DNA from: JAYPUA01 sp038133845
Lineage (GTDB): Bacteria > SAR324 > NAC60-12
Assembly (NCBI GenBank): GCA_038133845.1
Contig: JAYPUA010000010.1
Span: forward strand, 23,630 to 87,629
Reading direction: 5' to 3'
Length of the DNA stretch: 64,000 nt
Shown here: positions 34,319-43,708 of the stretch, piece after piece
Position numbering within the stretch: the first letter of the stretch is position 1
How the letters are laid out: the number at the start of each line of letters is the position of its first letter
Made by a program: the position numbers and the translations under genes
Notes under the pieces: generated by a model
Told to the model about the DNA's origin: nothing
Seen by the model: only the letters and a program-made list of their open reading frames with translations
Databases searched by the model: none

Positions 34319-35286
34319 GCCGCTTGTTCCAGACTCTGTGAGGGCGCCCCGCCGCCTTGACGAATCTGCTGCATGGTCTGCAGGAACTCCGCTTCTCCGG
34401 AACAGCCCATCAGCGCCGCTCGCCACTCCTTGGCCTTGCGAAAGCCGCTGACGTAGCTTCCGAGGTATTTCCGAAACTCCGGCACGGCTACACGCTCCGG
34501 ACGCGCCTTGCGGAGCAGGCGGTAGTGCTCCACCGCCAGGTCGATGCGCTCCTCCAGGCTGGGCTCCGGATGCTGTGTGGTGTCCAGGAAACACCACGGG
34601 TTGCCGATGGCCGCCCGACCGATCATGAACCCATCCAGATGCTTCAGCCGCTGCAGGCCGTCCTGATAATCCTGAACGTCCCCGTTTCCAATCAGAGGAA
34701 TCTTCAGGTGCTCCTTGAGTTCGTAAATCGGACTCCAGTCCGCCTGCCCTCGGAACGCCTGATTGTAGGTTCGCCCGTGGATGGTGAGCATCGAGATCCC
34801 GGCAGACTCAAGCGACCGGGCAAAGGGGATGAGCTGCGAAGCGTCGCTCCAGCCCAGCCGCGTCTTCACCGAGACCTCCAGGCCGCAGGCCTTGCGGATC
34901 GCCTCCACGATGCGGCACGCCGTGTCCGGATCCTTCATCAGCGCACTCCCGTGTTGAGAGTGCACGATCTTCTTCGACGGACAGCCCATGTTGATGTCCA
35001 CCCCGAAGATCCCCCGGTCTTCCACCATCTTGGCCACCTCGGCAAAGTGGTCCGGATTGTTCCCAAAGAGTTGCATGAAGAAGGGGTGCTCGCAGGGCTC
35101 GAACTCAAGGCGTTGGCGCACTCGGTCACTGCGCAGGAGACCATCGACGCTGGTGAACTCGCTGAACACGATCACCTTGGCGGACAGCCGACGGACCACC
35201 TGACGGTAGGCGGAGTTGGTCACCCCGTCCATCGGGGCCAAACAGACGATCGGCCGGGGGAAGTCGCTCCAGGAGATTCTTTGCAT
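34315..35286 (-). CDS. dusB: tRNA-dihydrouridine synthase
   Basis: A 323-residue FMN-dependent enzyme that reduces uridines in tRNA. The TIM-barrel start APMDGVTNSAYR, the catalytic cysteine in NMGCPSKKI, KTRLGW, TIHGRTYNQ and GNGDVQD are present, followed by the helical tRNA-binding domain. The VDINMGCPSKKI and HGSALMKDP signatures fit the DusB/NifR3 group, although subgroup assignment by eye is moderate. It starts a two-gene unit with the membrane protein. Confidence 0.9.
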   Translation of the reverse strand: MQRISWSDFPRPIVCLAPMDGVTNSAYRQVVRRLSAKVIVFSEFTSVDGLLRSDRVRQRLEFEPCEHPFFMQLFGNNPDHFAEVAKMVEDRGIFGVDINMGCPSKKIVHSQHGSALMKDPDTACRIVEAIRKACGLEVSVKTRLGWSDASQLIPFARSLESAGISMLTIHGRTYNQAFRGQADWSPIYELKEHLKIPLIGNGDVQDYQDGLQRLKHLDGFMIGRAAIGNPWCFLDTTQHPEPSLEERIDLAVEHYRLLRKARPERVAVPEFRKYLGSYVSGFRKAKEWRAALMGCSGEAEFLQTMQQIRQGGGAPSQSLEQAA

Positions 35287-35493
35287 GCGGGTCGGGTTGG
35301 CTTGGAGTTCAGACGTGCTCAGCCCAAGGGCTTGTCAAAAGAGAAACTTCACATTTTGAGAAACTTTGGAGAAAGCAGCAAGTGTTCGTGCTGACGGGGC
35401 AAGCTGGGGGTGCTCAGGCTGCGGCGGGGCTCGAAGTCTCTTCCGGAAGAGGCGCTCCGAAAGACCCGGCGACAAGGGACGCTCGTGCCGCTC

Positions 35494-36069
35494 TCAGGTC
35501 GAGAAGGAGTTGGGGAGTGCCTCGAAGTAGCCTCGGATGTAGAGCCATCCGGTCCACAGGGACTGCAGCGTGGCCAGCCAGAGCAGCCCAATGCCGATTT
35601 CATGGCACGGGAGCCACAGCGTCTCGTAATGGATGATCAGGAAGCCGGTGGCAAACATCTGCGAGATGGTCTTCCACTTGCCTCCAGCGTTTGCAGCAAT
35701 CACCACGTTGTCTGCTGCAGCCACCGCACGCAGTCCGGTCACCGTCAGCTCCCGGGCGATCAAGAGCACGACCAGCCACGCCGGGGCACGCCCCATCTCG
35801 ACCAGCAGGATCAACAGGCTCCCGATCAACAGCTTGTCTGCCACCGGATCAAGCAGTTTCCCCAGCTTCGTGGTGCTCTGCTGATGCCGTGCCAGCATCC
35901 CGTCCCACCAGTCGGTCAGGCAGGCCACAAAGAAGAGCACCCACGCGGCAAAGAGCCAGCCCGGAGACTCGGGGGCCCACTCCATGACCAAGGCAATGGG
36001 CAGAATGAATGCCACACGAGCGGCGGTCATGTGGTTGGCCGTCAGCCAGCGTGAGACATAATCGAGCAT
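35494..36069 (-). CDS. pgsA: CDP-diacylglycerol-glycerol-3-phosphate 3-phosphatidyltransferase
   Basis: A 191-residue inner-membrane enzyme making phosphatidylglycerol phosphate, the first step to phosphatidylglycerol and cardiolipin. The CDP-alcohol phosphotransferase motif DxxDGxxAR...GxxxDxxxD is complete: DWWDGMLARH, then GKLLDPVADK. About five membrane helices are visible. The ATG at 36069 begins a typical PgsA N-terminus; the open frame upstream to 36192 is not supported. The 207-nt interval up to dusB holds no gene; it contains a 14-nt palindrome CTCTTCCGGAAGAG at 35438-35451. Confidence 0.9.
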   Translation of the reverse strand: MLDYVSRWLTANHMTAARVAFILPIALVMEWAPESPGWLFAAWVLFFVACLTDWWDGMLARHQQSTTKLGKLLDPVADKLLIGSLLILLVEMGRAPAWLVVLLIARELTVTGLRAVAAADNVVIAANAGGKWKTISQMFATGFLIIHYETLWLPCHEIGIGLLWLATLQSLWTGWLYIRGYFEALPNSFST

Positions 36070-36208
36070 GGAAAACGCGATCCGGACTTGAGTTTTTTGG
36101 CTAAAAAGTAACAATTCTGGAGCATTTCCTGGAAATGTCGAGCCATTCCGATCCCGCCCCAAATCGGCCCAGGCTTGCCCGCAAGCTTTCACCCCGGAGG
36201 ATTATTAC

Positions 36209-37522
36209 ATGCGTCTCTACCTCGTCGGCTGGAGTTATCGGACCACTCCGGTCGAAATTCGTGATCGCATCGCACTCACCTCAGACCAGCAGATTCAACT
36301 CGCCCAACACCTCAAGCAGAAGCACCAGATCCGCGAAGCCGTGATCCTGAGCACCTGCAACCGAACCGAGGTGTTTGTGGCCGGGACTCGGGCCTCCTTG
36401 GAGGAAATCCTGGAGTCGTTGGTGCAGTTCTGGAAGGTTCCGGAACTGAAAGACACAGCCTACCTGTGTGAAAACCTGCACGCAGTGGAGCACCTCTTCC
36501 GTGTTTCCTCCAGCCTTGACTCGATGGTTCTGGGCGAGCCACAGATTCTCGGGCAGGTCAAGGAGGCCTTCGATCGTTTCCAGCAGGCGGGCTGGACAGG
36601 GAAGCTCCTGAACCCGATCTTTTCAAAGGCCTTCTCCACCGCCAAGCGCGTCCGCACGGAGACCACCATTGCCGGGAGTGCCGTCTCCATCAGCTATGCT
36701 GCCGTGGAGTTGGCCAAGCAGATCTTTGAAGACCTCAGCCGCCTGACGGTGATGATTGTGGGCGCTGGAGAAATGGCAGAGCTGGCGGTCAAGCACCTGA
36801 TCCGCAACGGCTGCCATCGGTTGCTGGTCGCCAACCGGACCTTTGCCAACGCTGCCCGGCTGGCCGAGGAGTACCGAGGCGCAGCCATTCGCTTTGATCA
36901 GATCGGAGAGTACCTTCCGGATGCCGACATCGTTCTGACCTCCACAGGCGCCCGAGAGCCCGTGCTTACCGAGCCGATGGTGCGTCAGTCGCTCCGCAAG
37001 CGCCGCGGGCGGCGGATGTTCTTCATTGACATCGCCGTGCCTCGAGACGTGGAGCCCGAAGTCAACGATCTCCCGGATGTCTACTGTTTTGACATTGACG
37101 ACCTGCAGAACGTGGTCACTCAGAATCAGCAGGAGCGCCTGAGGCAGGCCGAGTTGGCCAGTGAGATTGTCGAGCAGGAGGTGCACCTGGTGGACCGTTG
37201 GTTCCAGTCGCTCTCAGCGGTTCCGGTGATCCGAGCGTTGCGAGAGAACCACCACCAGGTCGCTCAGCAGGAGTTGGAGCGGTCCCTGCGACGCCTCTCG
37301 CACCTGCCTGAGAAAGACCAGGAAGCCGTTCGGCAGTTGCTGCACAGCGTTGTCAACAAGCTGCTGCACCAGCCCACTCTGACCTTGCGGGAGCGCAGCC
37401 AGGTGGAAGAGTTTCCACTTTACCTGGAGACCGTCCGCGAGCTGTTTTCCCTTGAAGAGGAGGCCCCGGAACAGGAGGCCGCGCCCCCACCCACGCTGCG
37501 TCTGGTGCGAAAGCAGGCATGA
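36209..37522 (+). CDS. hemA: Glutamyl-tRNA reductase
   Basis: A 437-residue enzyme reducing glutamyl-tRNA to glutamate-1-semialdehyde, the first step of C5-type tetrapyrrole synthesis. The catalytic cysteine is in STCNRTEVF, followed by the family signature SSLDSMVLGEPQILGQVKEAF, the NADPH site VGAGEMAELAVKHL, and a C-terminal dimerisation helix. GGAGG precedes the ATG by 9 nt. A putative promoter (TTGAGT, 16 nt, AACAAT) lies near 36090-36115. The hemA stop overlaps the hemC start (ATGA). Confidence 0.96.
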   Translation: MRLYLVGWSYRTTPVEIRDRIALTSDQQIQLAQHLKQKHQIREAVILSTCNRTEVFVAGTRASLEEILESLVQFWKVPELKDTAYLCENLHAVEHLFRVSSSLDSMVLGEPQILGQVKEAFDRFQQAGWTGKLLNPIFSKAFSTAKRVRTETTIAGSAVSISYAAVELAKQIFEDLSRLTVMIVGAGEMAELAVKHLIRNGCHRLLVANRTFANAARLAEEYRGAAIRFDQIGEYLPDADIVLTSTGAREPVLTEPMVRQSLRKRRGRRMFFIDIAVPRDVEPEVNDLPDVYCFDIDDLQNVVTQNQQERLRQAELASEIVEQEVHLVDRWFQSLSAVPVIRALRENHHQVAQQELERSLRRLSHLPEKDQEAVRQLLHSVVNKLLHQPTLTLRERSQVEEFPLYLETVRELFSLEEEAPEQEAAPPPTLRLVRKQA

Positions 37523-38448
37523 GCGACCGTTTGCGCATCGCCACACGTGGAAGCCGACTCGCCCTCTGGCAGGCCGAGTGGGTTCAGCGAGGCATCCTCT
37601 CCCGCTTCCCCGAGGTGGAGGTGGAGCTGGTCGTCTTGACGACCCAGGGGGATCGCATCCTGGACCGTCCTCTGGCCCAGATCGGGGGCAAGGGGCTGTT
37701 CATCAAGGAGTTGGAAGACGCACTGCTGGAAGATCGTGCCGACCTGGCGGTACACAGCATGAAGGACGTGATGGCCTTTCTCCCCGAGGGTCTGGAGATT
37801 TCAGTCATCACGGAGCGTGACCACCCGGGCGACGCCTGGGTTTCTCCCCAGCACGAGTCGCTGGAGGCGCTGCCCAGGGGGGCTGTGGTGGGGACCAGCT
37901 CGCTGCGTCGTGCTGCGCAGCTCAAGCACCTCCGCCCGGATCTGGAAATCCGGACGCTGCGGGGCAACGTCGAGACTCGGCTACGCAAGGTGGAGTCCGG
38001 AGAGTACGACGCCGCGGTGTTGGCCATGGCAGGCCTGAGACGCCTGGGGCTCGAAGCACACATCCGCTGCGCCCTGCCTCGGGAGTGGATGCTCCCTGCG
38101 ATCGCTCAGGGTGCCGTGGGGATCGAGACCCGCACCGGCGATGAAGACACCCTGCGCTGGCTCCGGCATCTGGACCACCCGGAGACCCGCGATGCCCTGA
38201 CCGCGGAGCGCGAAGTCCTCGCTCAGCTTGAAGGAAACTGCCAGGTTCCGCTCGCAGGATTTGCAGAGGTCCAAGGAGCGGAAATCCATCTGGAAGCCCG
38301 GCTGGGATCTCCAGACGGAGCCACGCTGCTCCGGGCAGAGGGAACCGCCCCTCGTGAATCGGCCCAAGCCCTGGGACAACAGGTCGCCCGACAGTTGCTC
38401 CAGCAAGGCGGACAGCGCCTTCTGCAGGACTTTGCCTCTACGCACTGA
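37519..38448 (+). CDS. hemC: Porphobilinogen deaminase (hydroxymethylbilane synthase)
   Basis: A 309-residue enzyme that polymerises four porphobilinogens into hydroxymethylbilane. It begins RIATRGSRLALWQAEWV, has KDVMAFLPEG, GTSSLRRAAQL, RGNVETRLRK and the dipyrromethane-cofactor cysteine in EGNCQVPLAG. The length is standard. It is translationally coupled to hemA. Confidence 0.96.
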   Translation: MSDRLRIATRGSRLALWQAEWVQRGILSRFPEVEVELVVLTTQGDRILDRPLAQIGGKGLFIKELEDALLEDRADLAVHSMKDVMAFLPEGLEISVITERDHPGDAWVSPQHESLEALPRGAVVGTSSLRRAAQLKHLRPDLEIRTLRGNVETRLRKVESGEYDAAVLAMAGLRRLGLEAHIRCALPREWMLPAIAQGAVGIETRTGDEDTLRWLRHLDHPETRDALTAEREVLAQLEGNCQVPLAGFAEVQGAEIHLEARLGSPDGATLLRAEGTAPRESAQALGQQVARQLLQQGGQRLLQDFASTH

Positions 38449-38510
38449 ACCCGCTCTCCCGCATCGACCCGCACTGATTCATTCCATCTCTCCAACCTGG
38501 TGAGTTCATC

Positions 38511-39875
38511 ATGACTGATTCTGCACGTTGGCGTGTTGCCATCATCGGTTCCGGACCGTCCGGATTCTATGCCGCTCAGGAGCTGCTCAAGCAAAGCTCC
38601 TGGGACTTGGACGTTGACCTGTTCGAGCGCCTTCTCACTCCCTACGGGCTGGTCCGGGGAGGAGTTGCTCCCGACCACCAGAAGATCAAGTCCGTCACCC
38701 GCATCTTCGACCGGGTCGCCCAGCAGCCCGGATTCCGCTTCTTCGGCAACGTCGAGTTCGGCAAGGACTTGACTCGCGAGGACTTTCTTGCCCACTACGA
38801 CGCCATCCTCTACACCGTGGGCAGCAGTACCGACCGGCACTTGAACATTCCGGGAGAAGAGCTCTCCGGGAGCCACTCCGCGACCGAGTTTGTCGCCTGG
38901 TACAACGGACATCCGGACTTCCGGGAGCGAGCGTTCGGCCTCCAGGGCAAGAGCGCCATCGTGATTGGCGTCGGAAACGTCGCCGTGGATGTCGCCCGGA
39001 TCCTCTCGCATGATCCGGAGTTCCTGGCAACAACCGACATCGCCGCTCACGCCTTGCAAGCTCTCCGGGACAGCACGATCGAAGATGTCTATCTGATCGG
39101 GCGGCGCGGACCGGTACAGGCCGCGTTCACTCCGACTGAGGTCCGGGAACTCTCGGAGCTGACTCAGGTGGATGTGATCGTCCGCCCTGAAGACCTGGAG
39201 CTTGACGAGGGGAGTCAACAGGAACTCGATGCCGCAGGACGCCAGACCGCGCAGAACCTGGACCTGCTCCGGGAGATGTCCCAGCGAACACCTTCCGGGA
39301 GGCCGAAACGTTTGCACTTTCTCTTCTGTGCCTCTCCGGTTGAGCTGCACGGCGACGATGGGAAGGTGCGCTCCATGAAGCTCGTCCGGAACCGGCTTGA
39401 GTGGAGCAATGGGCGAACCCGAGCGGTGGCGACTGGAGAAACCTTCGAGTTGCCCGCCAACCTGGTGTTTCGAGCGGTAGGGTATCGGGGAGAGCCACTC
39501 CCCGGAGTGGCCTTCGACGAACGTTCCGGAACCATCCCGCATGAGAAGGGCAAGGTCCTCAACCCGGAGGGAGACGGAAGGGAGTACGTCGCCGGCTGGA
39601 TCAAGCGTGGCCCCAGCGGAGTTGTGGGCACCAACAAGCCCTGTGCCGTCGAGTCGGCCCAGACAATGCTCCGGACCTTTCTGGATGAGCAGCGTCGGCC
39701 ACTGGGAGCTCCAGACGTCACGGAGCTGCTCTCCGCACGGTCCATCCGCTACGTCAGCTATGACGACTGGAAGCGGCTGGATGAGCATGAGGTTCAGACC
39801 GGGCAGGCGTTGGGGCGCCCACGGCTCAAGCTGACCGACCCGCAAGAGATGCTGAAGATTCTGGAAAATGCCTGA
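38511..39875 (+). CDS. fprA: Ferredoxin/adrenodoxin-NADP reductase, FprA type
   Basis: A 454-residue flavoprotein with the FAD motif IGSGPSGFYAAQELL, then FERLLTPYGLVRGGVAPDHQ, the NADPH motif VIGVGNVAVDVARIL, IGRRGPVQAAFT and C-terminal GTNKPCAVESA. This is the adrenodoxin-reductase/FprA architecture, which passes electrons between NADPH and ferredoxins. It follows hemC after 62 nt and may be co-transcribed. Its partner ferredoxin is not in the window. Confidence 0.92.
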   Translation: MTDSARWRVAIIGSGPSGFYAAQELLKQSSWDLDVDLFERLLTPYGLVRGGVAPDHQKIKSVTRIFDRVAQQPGFRFFGNVEFGKDLTREDFLAHYDAILYTVGSSTDRHLNIPGEELSGSHSATEFVAWYNGHPDFRERAFGLQGKSAIVIGVGNVAVDVARILSHDPEFLATTDIAAHALQALRDSTIEDVYLIGRRGPVQAAFTPTEVRELSELTQVDVIVRPEDLELDEGSQQELDAAGRQTAQNLDLLREMSQRTPSGRPKRLHFLFCASPVELHGDDGKVRSMKLVRNRLEWSNGRTRAVATGETFELPANLVFRAVGYRGEPLPGVAFDERSGTIPHEKGKVLNPEGDGREYVAGWIKRGPSGVVGTNKPCAVESAQTMLRTFLDEQRRPLGAPDVTELLSARSIRYVSYDDWKRLDEHEVQTGQALGRPRLKLTDPQEMLKILENA

Positions 39876-39997
39876 GTCGTTTCCTTTCGTGAGCCCGGAA
39901 GCCCACTTTTCAGCAGCGCGGGACGTGTCCTTGCATGGCCTGGAAGGCCTTCCGTCTTCCGGGAAGAGCATTTGATCAACACCATCTGAGAACTGAC

Positions 39998-40783
39998 ATG
40001 CGCCCAAACCGCATCCGCGAACTGTGGGAGGCCGATCAGCCCGTGCTCAACGGCTGGCTGGCCATTCCTCACAGCTTTTCTGCCGAAGTGATGGCTCATC
40101 AGGGGTTTGACTCCGTGACCATGGACCTCCAGCACGGCATGATCGACTACAGCGACGCGCCTCCGATTCTGGCGGCGATTTCCACCACGTCCTCCATGCC
40201 CATGTGCCGTGTCCCCTGGAACGACCCGGCTCTGCTGATGAAGATGCTGGATGCCGGATGCTACGGGATCATCTGTCCGATGGTGAACTCTGTTGAGGAG
40301 GCGCAGAGGCTGGTTGAGGCCACACGCTATCCCCCAATGGGCCAGCGGAGCTTTGGCCCAATCCGGGCTTCGCTTTACGGGGGCTCGGATTATGGCCAAA
40401 AGGCCAACGAGACCGTGGTGATCCTGGCGATGGTCGAAACCCGTGCGGCCCTGGAGAGCGTAGAGCAAATCGTCGCTGTGGAAGGACTCGATGGGGTCTA
40501 CGTGGGCCCCAACGACCTTGCCCTGTCGCTAGGACTGCATGCCCATTTTGACTCGGAGGAACCCATCATGCTGGAGGCCCTGGACCGCATCATCCAGGCG
40601 GCACGCAGCCAGGGCAAACAGGCCGGGATCCACTGCGGCTCCGTGTCCTATGCCAAGCGGATGATTGAGCAGGGCTTCCGCCTGGTCACGGTCGGCTCGG
40701 ATGCCCGGTTCATCTCCCAAGGAGCGACCCAGGTGCTGCAGGACTTTCGCAGCGATGCTTCCGGAAAAGCCCTGGCCTACTGA
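39998..40783 (+). CDS. HpcH/HpaI-family aldolase
   Basis: A 261-residue class II pyruvate aldolase of the HpaI/GarL type. DLQHGMIDY corresponds to the metal- and base-bearing DxEH segment. The sequence GIICPMVNSVEEA, YPPMGQRSFGP (pyruvate-binding GxRxxG variant) and GPNDLALSLG complete the family pattern. It cleaves or forms 2-oxo-4-hydroxy acids with release of pyruvate. The upstream frame (from 39935) is not supported; ATG at 39998 gives the usual length. It lies 2 nt before an AEC transporter gene, so the pair may import and cleave a carboxylated compound. Confidence 0.86.
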   Translation: MRPNRIRELWEADQPVLNGWLAIPHSFSAEVMAHQGFDSVTMDLQHGMIDYSDAPPILAAISTTSSMPMCRVPWNDPALLMKMLDAGCYGIICPMVNSVEEAQRLVEATRYPPMGQRSFGPIRASLYGGSDYGQKANETVVILAMVETRAALESVEQIVAVEGLDGVYVGPNDLALSLGLHAHFDSEEPIMLEALDRIIQAARSQGKQAGIHCGSVSYAKRMIEQGFRLVTVGSDARFISQGATQVLQDFRSDASGKALAY

Positions 40784-40785
40784 AG

Positions 40786-41721
40786 GTGAACCCGATCCTG
40801 GAGGTCGTGCTCCCGGTCTTTGGACTGATTCTGTTGGGCTGGAGCATGGCCCGGCTCAAGTGGACCACCGATGCGTCGGTCGATGGGCTAACGCACTTCA
40901 CCTACCACTTCTCTGTCCCTCTGCTGCTGCTGCGGACGCTGTCACGCACAGCGTTGCCGGATGAGATCCCGTGGACTCTGCTGGTCTCCTTCTACGGAGC
41001 CTCGTTCACGGTGTTTCCCCTGAGCCTCTGGCTGTCTCGAAGGCTCCTGAACAAGAGCTTCGGCGAGGCGGCGATCAACGGCTTTACCAGCGCGTTCCCC
41101 AACACGGTGCTGCTTGGGATTCCGGTGGTGCTGATGTCGTTCGGCGAGCCCGCGACGCTGCCCCTGTTTTTGATCATCAGCCTGCACTCCACCCTCCTGT
41201 TTCCACTCATCACCCTGCTGATGGAGATCGACCGCGGTGGAGAGGCTTCAGTGCCAAGAATTCTGGGAAATGCCGCGCAGGGGCTGGCTCGGAACCCCAT
41301 CATCCTGGGGCTTTCCTGCGGGATGCTCTTGAATGTGCTGGAGGTCACGCTTCCGGGACCGGCAGACCGTGTCGCCGAGTTGATGGGGCAGACCGTGACG
41401 CCTTGTGCGCTGTTTGCTCTGGGGGCGACCCTGACGCGTTTTCAGATGTCCGGACGCTGGCTGGAGGTCGGCATGGTGGTCAGTCTGAAGGTCCTTCTGC
41501 AACCACTGATTGTGGCGGTGCTGGCGTTTGGGGTTTTCCAACTGGAGGATCACCTCTGGGCCAGTGTGGCGGTGTTGCTGGCGGCACAGCCAGCCGGTGC
41601 GAACCCCTACCTGTTTGCCACGCGCTACAACACCAACGTCGCCTTGGCCAGCAACGCCGTGCTGGTCTCGACGCTGGTCTCGGTCTTCACGCTCTCCGGG
41701 ATCCTCTGGGCCCTTCACTGA
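40786..41721 (+). CDS. AEC-family (auxin efflux carrier-like) transporter
   Basis: A 311-residue protein with about ten hydrophobic segments, starting at GTG. It begins ILEVVLPVFGLILLGW and includes FPNTVLLGIPV and AAQPAGANPYLFATRYN, all typical of the AEC/bile-acid-sodium-symporter superfamily that moves malate, malonate or other carboxylates. It starts 2 nt after the HpaI-like aldolase and its end overlaps the convergent SUMF1-like gene by 7 nt. Confidence 0.88.
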   Translation: MNPILEVVLPVFGLILLGWSMARLKWTTDASVDGLTHFTYHFSVPLLLLRTLSRTALPDEIPWTLLVSFYGASFTVFPLSLWLSRRLLNKSFGEAAINGFTSAFPNTVLLGIPVVLMSFGEPATLPLFLIISLHSTLLFPLITLLMEIDRGGEASVPRILGNAAQGLARNPIILGLSCGMLLNVLEVTLPGPADRVAELMGQTVTPCALFALGATLTRFQMSGRWLEVGMVVSLKVLLQPLIVAVLAFGVFQLEDHLWASVAVLLAAQPAGANPYLFATRYNTNVALASNAVLVSTLVSVFTLSGILWALH

Positions 41722-42497
41722 GCATCGGCCACACAGCGAAAGCCAATGTAGATGGCATAGAACGACTTGGGCTTCATGGCCTGATGTCCTCGCCGCATCG
41801 GTCCGGAACCGTACCACCACGAACCACCCCGAGTGGTAGCTGAACTCCCCTCGGTCTGGATCCACTCCCAGACGTTTGCGCCCATGTCGTAGAGCCCGTT
41901 CACCCCGACTCGTGAGGTCCCGGCAAGCGCGTGCCCCTCTCCACGCTCCAGACGCACCCCATGCTCCACGGAGAGGCTCGGACCACAGTCGCGCAAACAG
42001 TGGGCTCCCTCCGGAGTATCTCCTGTCGGAAAGTCGTAGAGCGCTCCCGGACGAAAGGGCGGCGGCGGATCGGGGCGCATTTCCTGATAGGCCGCCTGAT
42101 CCCACTCCTCCGCGGTCGGGAGTCGCTTTCCGGCCCAATGGCAATAGGCCTCGGCCTCGGCGTGGTTCAGGTGTACGGCTGGCTCACGATCGTCCGCAGG
42201 AACACCGTGGGGCTCACGCCAGGTCCACCCTGGACGGCGTTCCCAACCGGCTCCAAACTCGAAGCCTCCGCCCTCAATCTCGGCCCTGGAGACGAACCCG
42301 GTGGCCTCTGCAAACTGGCGGAAGGCCCCAATGGTCACCTCCGTTCGGTCGATCCGGAACGCCCCCACCGCCTGCATCTCGGAGGCCACTGCGGACGTCT
42401 CACCGGACCACAGGCTCCAGAGCATTCCAAGCAGCAACGCCCCAAGCTTCCTGGCCGGCACAACGCGCTTCAGGAGCGCTTCAGGAGCGGCTCGCAT
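41715..42497 (-). CDS. SUMF1/FGE-like domain protein, exported, no catalytic Cys
   Basis: A 260-residue protein with a probable signal segment (LGALLLGMLWSLWSGETSAVAS) and a formylglycine-generating-enzyme-like domain. Landmarks are IDRTEVTIGAFRQFA, AYCHWAGKRLPTAEEWDQAA, GANVWEWI and TTRGGSWW...IGFRC. The two active-site cysteines of true sulfatase-modifying enzymes are missing: the usual GGSxxCxxxxC region reads GGSWWYGSGPM. It is therefore not expected to make formylglycine and more resembles non-catalytic or PvdO-like members. No sulfatase gene is nearby. It overlaps the metallohydrolase gene end by 17 nt. Confidence 0.82.
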   Translation of the reverse strand: MRAAPEALLKRVVPARKLGALLLGMLWSLWSGETSAVASEMQAVGAFRIDRTEVTIGAFRQFAEATGFVSRAEIEGGGFEFGAGWERRPGWTWREPHGVPADDREPAVHLNHAEAEAYCHWAGKRLPTAEEWDQAAYQEMRPDPPPPFRPGALYDFPTGDTPEGAHCLRDCGPSLSVEHGVRLERGEGHALAGTSRVGVNGLYDMGANVWEWIQTEGSSATTRGGSWWYGSGPMRRGHQAMKPKSFYAIYIGFRCVADAQ

Positions 42498-43638
42498 CGG
42501 CTTCCGGCCAAGGCTTTCCCTTCAGAATCACCTGGTCCAGCGTCAGTCGCTGATTTCCCAGCATCTCCTGGCCGTGAACATCCCGGTAGCTGAACTCTCC
42601 CTCTTCAAGCTGCAGGATCGCGAGGTCCGCGTGGGCTCCCGGACGCAGCGCCCCCAGATCCGGCTGTCGAAGCACCTGAGCGGGCGTGGACGTTGCCGTC
42701 CGGAGCGTGTCCAGCAGCGGCATGCCCATGCAGAGGAACTTGGAGAGCGTCGTCAGGACGTCGTAGGCCGGGCCATTCACGCTGAGGACGTGCGCATCGC
42801 TACTGATCGTGTCCGGGCGAAACCCGTCAGCAAGCATCTTCCGGGCGACGTCGAAGGAGAGCGCTCCCATGCCGTGACCCACATCAAACAGCACACCGCG
42901 TTCGCGGGCCTGCATCACCGACTGCCGCGTCTTGCCCTTTGGATCGACCAGCGCGTTCGGGAAGGGCCGGAAGCAGTGAGTCAGGACATCTCCGGGACGC
43001 AGGTTCTGCAGAATCTCCTCACGGCTGGGCGGAGGAAAGTCAATGTGCGCCATGATCGGCAGGTCCAACTCCTCAGCCGCCTCCAGGGCCACATGCAGCG
43101 GAGTCAACCCGGCGATTCCTCCTGCGTTGCGCCCCAGCCGGACCTTGATCCCCACGATCGTTTGTGGAAACTCTCGGGCGACCCGGACGCACTCCTCCGC
43201 ATGCAGCAGGCGCAGATCCTCACACTCCGGAGCCATCACCTTGGCGCTGAAACCGTAGATTCCGGCATAGGAGACGTTCATGAAGGCAAAAAACCGCAAC
43301 GGAGACGAGTCGACGATGAAGCGCTGAAAGCCGGGGAAGTTCCCCGGACCGGCGCTTCCGGCATCGACAAACGTCGTGGTTCCGCTTCGGCGCGCCAGCG
43401 GCTCGGCCTCCACGCCAAGAGACGTCGCTCCCCAGTAAACGTGCGTGTGCAGATCAATCAACCCCGGGACCAGCAGTTTCCCAGAGACGTCCCACTCTTC
43501 GCCACTGTCCTCCGGAGCTCCTGGCTCCAGCAATTTCAGGACCCGCCCTTCGGCGAGCACCACATCCTTCAACGCGTCCAACTCCTGTGAGGGGTCCAGC
43601 ACCCTCCCACCTCTCAAAATCAACTTGTCCCGTGTCAC
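42481..43638 (-). CDS. Amidohydrolase/deacetylase-family metallohydrolase
   Basis: A 385-residue dihydroorotase-like metallohydrolase. Metal ligands are visible in PGLIDLHTHVY (HxH), the carboxylated lysine candidate in VGIKVRLG, His in IMAHIDFPPP and LTHCFRP, and Asp in SSDAHVLS. It belongs to the amidohydrolase/deacetylase subgroup that removes acyl groups from N-acyl amino acids or cyclic amides. A strong ribosome site (GGAGGAGTT) precedes the ATG. It is followed by the SUMF1-like gene, which overlaps its end. Confidence 0.88.
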   Translation of the reverse strand: MTRDKLILRGGRVLDPSQELDALKDVVLAEGRVLKLLEPGAPEDSGEEWDVSGKLLVPGLIDLHTHVYWGATSLGVEAEPLARRSGTTTFVDAGSAGPGNFPGFQRFIVDSSPLRFFAFMNVSYAGIYGFSAKVMAPECEDLRLLHAEECVRVAREFPQTIVGIKVRLGRNAGGIAGLTPLHVALEAAEELDLPIMAHIDFPPPSREEILQNLRPGDVLTHCFRPFPNALVDPKGKTRQSVMQARERGVLFDVGHGMGALSFDVARKMLADGFRPDTISSDAHVLSVNGPAYDVLTTLSKFLCMGMPLLDTLRTATSTPAQVLRQPDLGALRPGAHADLAILQLEEGEFSYRDVHGQEMLGNQRLTLDQVILKGKPWPEADASRS

Positions 43639-43708
43639 AACTCCTCCCGTTTTGTTGGCTTCATTTTGCCTGTCCAGTCAAATTTTCCTGAATGTTATCG
43701 CTACCATC

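Noticed and set aside
39942..39953. GGAAGGCCTTCC palindrome before the HpaI-like gene as an operator
   Set aside because: Short, GC-rich, and no promoter-like boxes around it; chance is sufficient.
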